A stretch of DNA of 64,000 nucleotides from Chaetomium olivaceum (lineage: Eukaryota; Ascomycota; Sordariomycetes; Sordariales; Chaetomiaceae). Positions 57,961 through 64,000 of the stretch are shown one piece after another. The notes beneath the pieces are model-generated. The model did not search any database and was not told the origin of the DNA. It saw only the letters and a program-made list of their open reading frames with translations. Position numbers and translations under genes: made by a program. Numbering within the stretch: the stretch's first letter is position 1; each line of letters begins with the position of its first letter. The DNA is taken from positions 558,001 to 622,000 of the forward strand of contig JAYWVB010000004.1 in NCBI GenBank assembly GCA_039881045.1, given 5' to 3'.

Positions 57961-59817
57961 ACGTACTTGCATAACGAGTGGCCCACCATAACGAGTGGGC
58001 CACTTTTCCCGGACCTCAACCACCTCGTGTAAGTCAATTCAGCCACAACAACTCAAATCAATTGAAACTACTCTCGGTCACTCTTCAGATGTCTCGCAAA
58101 CTACTTGACATGTTCGTGCATTGTGGCCGGGCTTCTTGCAGTTGCTGCAGAGCCGAATGCGTGGCCCACCCACTGTTATACAACCACTACTCCCAGACGT
58201 TTCCTCGCAGTCCTTATCACCAAGTCCCCGATCAGCCATCAAACCCTTTGCCTCTTTAAACTAAGTGATCCTCCTTCCTGCAGACGCGTTTTCTTTGTCC
58301 TACGGCGCTTGCTTAGTCGCTCATTTGCTGTACGAAGTTCCTGGGCCTCAGCTCGGAGTAACACCATTTCATGTGCCAACTTTGAGATGCTCTTGGCCTG
58401 CAAGTCGATGATGTCGAAAATGTGAGTCGGAGAGCTACCTTGATGGTTCTCGATCTTCCGCTTGAGAGTGATGGAGCTCTTGGTCGCGTCGTACGCATTG
58501 GATGGGGTCTTCAGGGCCCAGTCGAGGCTGTTCCGGGACGCGAGTTTGGAGGAGATGGGGTAAGTGGCTTAGGGTCGAGGCAAGAAACTACCAATTCAGG
58601 GTCAAAAGGAACTAGGCCAGTTGCTCTAAAGCCCGCTCGTATGTTGTTCGCTGTGACGGAAGCGTGAAATGCCTCGACAAACGCGTCGAAGAAGTCCTCC
58701 TTCGTAATGTGGGTGATCTGCATCCGCATCATCTGCTCAATCTGCTTGCCGTACAAGGCCTTAAGCCGACTAAAACACCCAACATCGAGGGGCTGGAGAA
58801 AGTGGGAAGAATGGGGAGGCATGCAAAGTGTAATAATGTTGTTGGCCTTGCAGAAATCTTCGAAGTCGATCGAGTGGTGGCTTTCGTGGCCGTCGAGGAT
58901 AAGCAGTCGATGTACCCCTCTCGTACGGCGTTTGGTAGCCTGGTCGAAATGTTTTAGCCAATCGACGCCAATCTCATTTGTTGTCCAGCCATTTTCGCTT
59001 GTGTGGACTCTCCATTCGGGCTGGAATCGGCTGTCCTGGTACCAGGGGAGGAGGTGGTTTTTCCCCTTGACGACAAAGTACGGCGGCACGACCCAGCCAT
59101 CCGCACACACAGCTTGGATCACCGTAACCCACTCCCGATTGCCAGGCTGCTTTGTGCGCGGCCTCACACGGCGCTCGGAGCTCGTCACGACCTTTGCACT
59201 CGAAAGCATGCCCATCTGGAACCCAGTCTCGTCGAAGTTGTAGATATCCCCCTCTTGGATCGCGTATTTGTCGATTACGTTGCGTACGAGCCGAAACCAC
59301 GCGTTTACTACCTCGGGATCTTCGCATTGGGCCCTCTGATAATCGATTTGACGTCGGAAACGCGTTGTAACCTTGGAATGTCGCTTTACGAAACCGTTTG
59401 CCCATCGGGGTCCGACGGGCGACGCGCCGCGTGCGGCCCGAAGGCGATCGGCCATTTCTCGAAGGTCCGAGAGCTGGGGCTGAAATCCTCGCGCATCAAG
59501 GTCGAGTACCCTCTCAAGAAGGACTTGTTCCTCCAAGTCGGTCAATTTTCGAAGGTTAGCTGGTATTTCTGGTCGTGGTTGCTTTCCAGCGCGTCGGTGT
59601 CGCAGTGAGCTTCGTGGAATCTCGTAGATCGTAGCAGCCTTCCGTACGGAAAGTTTAGAGTCTTTTTTAAGAGCTTTAAGCGCAAGGATTATACGACTCT
59701 CTTTTGGAAGAGGTTCCATTTTGCATTGTGAAGGAAATTCGTGATGAAGTTGGGAGGTTGCAAAAGGAAGAAAAGTGGCCCACTCGTTATGGTGGGCCAC
59801 TCGTTATGCAAGTACGT
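57961..59817 (-). mobile_element. Fot1/pogo-type DNA transposon, 1,857 bp, perfect 48-bp inverted repeats
   Basis: Inverted repeats at 57961-58008 and 59770-59817 are identical over 48 bases and begin ACGTACTTGCATAACGAGTG. TA target duplications flank both ends (57959-57960 and 59818-59819). Each repeat contains a direct sub-repeat, ATAACGAGTGGCCCAC then ATAACGAGTGGGCCAC, which differs by one exchanged base pair. The element carries a minus-strand transposase that fills most of its length. Perfect ends suggest recent insertion. It shares the ACGTACT terminus and TA target with the copy at 12835 but is a different subfamily. Confidence 0.94.
58078..59719 (-). pseudogene. Fot1/pogo transposase, two frameshifts near the C-terminus
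   Basis: From ATG at 59719 (MEPLPKESRIILALKALKKD) the first ~400 residues are intact. The order is helix-turn-helix (KAATIYEIPRSSLRH), the CENP-B-type domain (RWANGFVKRHSKVTTRF), and the catalytic triad in NFDETGFQMG, ILDGHESHHS and QPLDVGCFSRLKALYG. At 58511 the frame ends after RPGTASTGP; one added base allows LDWALKTPSN... and a coiled tail, SKRRRTKKTR. A second single-base loss near 58255 separates that from the CCHC zinc knuckle CSNCKKPGHNARTC, ending at 58078. Both lesions lie outside the catalytic core, so a core protein could still be made. The upstream GTG-initiated extension in the inverted repeat is unlikely to be used. Confidence 0.9.
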
Positions 59818-59964
59818 TACCTCACTTGCCACGAACTTGAACCGGTCACGAGAAAGACGGGAAAGGTCAAGACGGCAACAACGAAAGGTCATATGCATGT
59901 TCAATTGTGTAGATCATCTATCTCTGGCCTCTGGAGCCGGGCTTCCCTTCTGGCAACCCCAGGT

Positions 59965-60525
59965 CTAGACCCCCGAAGCCACAATCTTAATGATGATGCC
60001 GTCGGTGACATAGCCGGCAGGGTACGTCGAGCCGGAATAGGTTGGGTGAGCAGTATTAACAATCACTCCCTGCGAGCCACCATCCGTGCCGCATCCGATC
60101 AAGGCACCCTCCTGCTGGGTGGTATTGGCGTTGGGCCCGCCGTCGATGGTGTTGGCGATGTCGGCAAACAGCACGCTCGTGTTGACCGTGTCGTCGATGT
60201 GCTTGGCGAAGGCCTGCGCCGTGCCGTGCGCGTACACGAGCCACTCGCCGCAGTCGGGTGCTTCGGCAGCCGCCATGTTAAAAAGACGGCCCGTGCGGAC
60301 CTGCGCTCCGTACGAGCGGAGGTAGGACGCGATGAACAGGACGTCGTCGAGGAGGACATCCTGCGGGATGTTGTCGGGGGCCGTGTAGCAAAGCTGGGCA
60401 GGCGTCTCCGTCTCATAGCAGGCGCGGGGTGACAGACCCTGAACGGTGTCCGGCAGGGAGCCAGGAGCAGCCATGGCGTTGCCCAGGAGGGCAAGCGGGA
60501 CAAGGTTGGCGAGAGTAGAACGCAT
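59965..60525 (-). CDS. Small secreted protein, unknown function
   Basis: A single exon of 186 residues from ATG at 60525. The signal peptide MRSTLANLVPLALLGNAMAA ends at a good cleavage site. The mature protein has four Cys (ACYETE, LCYTAP, DCGEW, GCGTDG), likely two disulfides. Motifs are GEWLVYAHGTAQAFAKHIDD and HPTYSGSTYPAGYVTDGIII. It is acidic and rich in Asp/Ala/Thr. I do not recognise a catalytic motif. Size, secretion and Cys content fit the secretome of plant-degrading or plant-associated fungi, but an effector role is only a possibility. Clean frame, divergent from the GH55 gene. Confidence 0.75.
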   Translation of the reverse strand: MRSTLANLVPLALLGNAMAAPGSLPDTVQGLSPRACYETETPAQLCYTAPDNIPQDVLLDDVLFIASYLRSYGAQVRTGRLFNMAAAEAPDCGEWLVYAHGTAQAFAKHIDDTVNTSVLFADIANTIDGGPNANTTQQEGALIGCGTDGGSQGVIVNTAHPTYSGSTYPAGYVTDGIIIKIVASGV

Positions 60526-61267
60526 ATTGAACGATAATGTTTGGGGACGATTTGAGGGAGCTAATGTCTTCTGCTATGGTGAGGATGGCTGGGAATCCGA
60601 AAGAACGGGAGCTGAAAGGGAAAGTGCATCGTTCAGTATATAATCATTTACGCACAGTTATCTCGTAACTCGGACACATACATGTAGGAGTGGTCCGAAG
60701 ACGATGCCGGTGATACCTACACCATCACCATTAAGCCGGAAGTTTGGCGAGTACAAGAATCACCCCCCGGTCCCAATCACACCGAGTTAACACAGCATGG
60801 CTCAACTTGCAGAAGTATTGACTGTTGGTCGCTGTTCAACAAACAAGGTCGCACCGGCGTTACGCGGCGATATACAGACAAAATGACTTCCTTACCACCA
60901 ACCGGGCCGCGGCCACCGCGGTACGCTCCCGAATGCAACCCCACCGTTCGATACCACGGTTCATGCAAAAGTATGTATGTACTGTGTATTCAGGCCGTTC
61001 CAACATAACGGCACCAGTTCCCGAGCCAACTGATCAGTTACCACCCGATAATCTTCGGAAGACGAGATTAGACCGAATACGGGGCAAGGGCGTAATAGAG
61101 TAATCAGGATAGGGACTGGTGCCTGTATCGGTGTTGCTCCCGGTGAAATGAGGGGGGGTGCCCTGCCGCCATCCTCCCAGGGTCATGTTCAAGGCCGCCC
61201 CCCCAAGTAGCCGTGTACCTCTACCTGTCGTCAACAATCGCCGTCGAGACTGACGTGGGAGAACACC
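60526..61267. other. Divergent promoter region
   Basis: Shared upstream sequence for the secreted protein (-) and GH55 (+) genes; nothing else recognised. Confidence 0.45.
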
Positions 61268-64000
61268 ATGACGGCGTTGCTCGCCTTGTTCTTGACCTTG
61301 CTGGTCGCGCAAGGGAGTTCCGTGCTATCCGCCAGCACGATTCCCCTTCGCAGCCGAAACACAACCAAACCTGATGCTTATGACCCACGGGTATGTCACG
61401 GCGTTCTGTTGTGTCTCAAAGTAATCAATATGCTGACATTTCCCTTCAACAGCCGGCGCCGGATTACATGGTTGACAACCAACACAACTACTACAAGACA
61501 GCCCCTGACAGAGGTAGACAGAATGGCCCAGTTTGGGCCTACTCTGGCAGCTTGGACACTTACTTGTCCAACCTTAAGCGCGGCGTCGTAGTCCGCGGCG
61601 GCTTTGACAAGTCTAACAGGACCAAGATCACAAGCTTCAAGTCTACGGACCGCAAACGTCAATCTTCTGACTTTTGGCTTTCCAGTCTGGGACCTTTGGG
61701 GATAGTAAGTCCTACCCCCTATGTAACTGCGGTTATTCTATCGAGATGTGATTCTAACAAGACACAAAGCAACCGCATGCTGGTGATGGGAACTACCAGT
61801 TCTTCCGCAACGTCGTGGATGACTTTGGCGCCGACAACACAGGAGAGACCGACGCGACCGAAGCACTCAACGCGGCCTCGGCCAGTTGGAACAAAGACTC
61901 AGTCGGTGGCTCACGGACGCGATGCGGCGAGAAGTGTGGCAATACCTTTTCGCAAGGTGCCATCGTGTATTTCCCAGGAGGCACCTACAAGATCTGCACA
62001 CCCGTGATCCAGTACTACTACACCCAAATTTATCGGTAATCCCAGCGACCCGCCCATCATCAAAGGTTGCGATGACTTTCAAGGGATTGCCTTGTTCGAT
62101 GTGGACCCCTACATTCCCGGCGGCTCGGGCCAGCAGTGGTACATCAACCAAAATCAGTTCTTTCGTCAAATCCGCAATTTCCGCTTTGATCTCACCGAGA
62201 TGCCCGAATCAACGGCGGAGAACGACCAGGAGCTCGTGCCTACGGGAATCCACTGGCAGGTGTCTCAAGCCACTTCGCTGCAAAACCTGGCGTTTGACAT
62301 GCCGACCACAAGCACCACGACTGCCGTCGGCATCTTCACCGAGAACGGTAGCGGCGGGTTTGTATCGGACCTCGAGTTCAACGGCGGCAACATCGGATGG
62401 CGCGCGGGCTCGCAACAGTACACAGCCCGCAACCTGGTTTTCAACGACTGCAACACGGCCGTGCAAATGGTATGGAATTGGGGCTGGGTCTGGCATCAGA
62501 TTAGGGTCAACGGCGGCTCCATTGCCTTCAACATCTCTGGCGTGGGCGGTGACACGGGCCAGGGTATTGGCAGTGTATCCATCATCGACTCCACCATAAA
62601 GGACGTCGAGATTGGCGTCCTGACCAATAACCTCCCAACTTCCCCCAACATTGTGCTCGACAACACCAAGTTTGAAAACGTGGGCACCACGGTCACGGCG
62701 ACAGGAGGCGGCACCCTCTTGTCAGGAAACTCGAATCTGTGGGCCACAGGCAAGCGATACAACGGCGACGAGGGCACGACACAGACGGGCGCCGTGACTG
62801 GAGCCCCTGAACGAGGAGAGGGCCTGAACAATAACAATGGCTTACTCTACGTGCGTTCACGACCGAATATACGGGTCGCGATATTGATTCCTTCCTGGTT
62901 GCCACCACGGATGGTGGATGTAAGAACGATGCCACGGGGGACCAAGCGTCTTGCATCAACGCGTTTCTACGGAGTGCTGTGGCCGGTCAAAAGATCGCCT
63001 ATTTCCCGGCCGGCGTGTATGCGGTGGGATCAACAGTAAACATCCCCACCGGCTCAATCGTTCTGGGCTCTCTGTGGTCGCAAATTCTCGGATCAGGCTT
63101 CTACTTCAGCGACATGAAGCACCCCAAAGTCATGGTGCAGGTCGGCAACAAGGGCGACATTGGCACGATGGAGATTGCCGACATGTTATTCTCCGTGCGG
63201 GGGGCCACAGCTGGTGCTATCCTGATGGAGTGGAACGTCGCCGCCGTGTTTCAGGGTGCGACGGCCATGTGGGATTCGCACTTTCGCGTTGGTGGCGCGA
63301 TAGGCACTGACCTTGACCTGACCACATGCCCCAAGTTCAGCAACAACGCCGAGTGCATTGCTGCCTCTCTCTTGTTTCACGTTACTCCCCAGGCCAATGG
63401 CTATTTGAGAACGTGTGGGCGTGGGTGAGCGATCACGACAACGACAAGTCCATCTATAACCAGCCCGACTCCAGCTCGACCACAAATCTCCATCTTTGCC
63501 GCCCGTGGGATGCTGATCGAGTCTAAGGGCCCGTCTTGGTTCTACGGCGGTGGCTCCGAGCACGCCATTCTCTACAACTACCTTATCAGCGAGGCAAAGA
63601 GCGTGTTCATGGGTCACATCCAGACCAAATCCCCTTATTATCAGCCCAACCCTAGGCCCCCTGCCCCTTTCCAGGCCGCCGCCAGCTTCCCCAACGACCC
63701 TGATTTTAGTCACTGTGAGGTGGCTGCCGAAGTGTGGGATGACCGGTGCAACTATGCCTGGGGTCTGCAGATCATCGATTCGGAAGATATCATGATCCAC
63801 TCAGCGGGCTTATACAGCTTCTTCAACGAGTATTACCAGGACTGCATCCCCACCCACAACTGCCAGGATCGTATCCTCGAAGTCAGGGGCTCGAAAGGGG
63901 TCGTCGTCTACAACTTGTTCACAGTGGCAACCATCAACATAGCCAGCGGCATCGACAACACCAACGTCCCGCAGGATGGCAACCAGCGAGGGTTCACGAC
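61268..64000 (+). CDS. GH55 exo-beta-1,3-glucanase, runs off window; four frameshifts
   Basis: ATG at 61268 with signal peptide (MTALLALFLTLLVAQGSSVL). Introns near 61390-61452 (GTATGT) and 61706-61769 (GTAAGT) join DPR-PAPDYMVDNQHNYY and SLGPLGI-QPHAGDGNYQFF. The first beta-helix domain follows: FRNVVDDFGADNTGETDATE, GAIVYFPGGTYKICTPVIQY, GFVSDLEFNGGNIGWRAGSQ. The second starts with TTDGGCKNDATGDQASCINA and IAYFPAGVYAVGSTVNIPTG. This duplicated right-handed helix is the hallmark of GH55 laminarinases. Frame breaks are an extra A in AAA (62026-62028) and single-base losses near 62865, 63404-63406 and 63478-63486. The product would be secreted and degrade fungal or plant beta-1,3-glucan. The frame is open at the window end, so the C-terminus is not seen. 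Confidence 0.85.

Noticed and set aside
1..64000. CRISPR array, bacterial operon, tRNA or rRNA genes
   Set aside because: No regularly spaced repeats and no cloverleaf or rRNA signature found by eye; the window is clearly nuclear fungal DNA.

Overview
This window comes from the nuclear genome of a filamentous ascomycete, most likely a Sordariomycete of the Sordariales/Chaetomiaceae type. The evidence is short introns with GTRNGT donors, CTAAC branch sites and YAG acceptors; a fungal translation elongation factor 3; Zn2Cys6 regulators; plant-biomass enzymes (GH12, GH55, an AA8 cytochrome fused to cytochrome b561); Fot1/pogo-type DNA transposons; and a Tad-like LINE remnant. There are no bacterial operons, CRISPR arrays or convincing tRNA/rRNA genes. 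The species call is inference; the kingdom-level call is direct.

Layout. 1-8.5 kb: a mitochondrial-type PPR protein (+) and a fungal membrane protein (-). 8.5-12.2 kb: a sparse region with a decayed gene relic and a mucin-like single-pass membrane protein (-). 12.8-19 kb: a repeat island with a nearly intact Fot/pogo element, nested GC-rich hairpins, the 3' end of a Tad-like LINE, and a saccharopine dehydrogenase (LYS9-like) pseudogene. 19-23.3 kb: an MFS transporter and a secreted/membrane AA8-cytochrome b561 protein. 24.4-34.7 kb: a conserved fungal protein of unknown function and two Zn2Cys6 transcription factors. 35.9-37.8 kb: an O-methyltransferase with a long N-terminal extension. 38.4-41.1 kb: a CsbD-like small protein and a GH12 endoglucanase. 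43-51.3 kb: the translation block, with eEF3, a macrodomain ADP-ribose hydrolase and glutaminyl-tRNA synthetase. 52-57.5 kb: short Cys-containing proteins, an ABM-like protein whose predicted N-terminus equals the histone H3 tail, and a secreted protein. 57.96-59.82 kb: a second Fot/pogo element with perfect 48-bp inverted repeats. 60-64 kb: a small secreted protein and a GH55 exo-beta-1,3-glucanase running off the end.

A recurring oddity is that many otherwise convincing genes are interrupted by single-base gains or losses, often in short homopolymers. In contrast, eEF3, GlnRS, GH12, the MFS and AA8 genes and the 24.4-kb gene read cleanly. These could be assembly errors or real decay of dispensable genes; the uneven distribution makes the question worth checking. 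Exon boundaries given below were read by eye from splice consensus and frame continuity.
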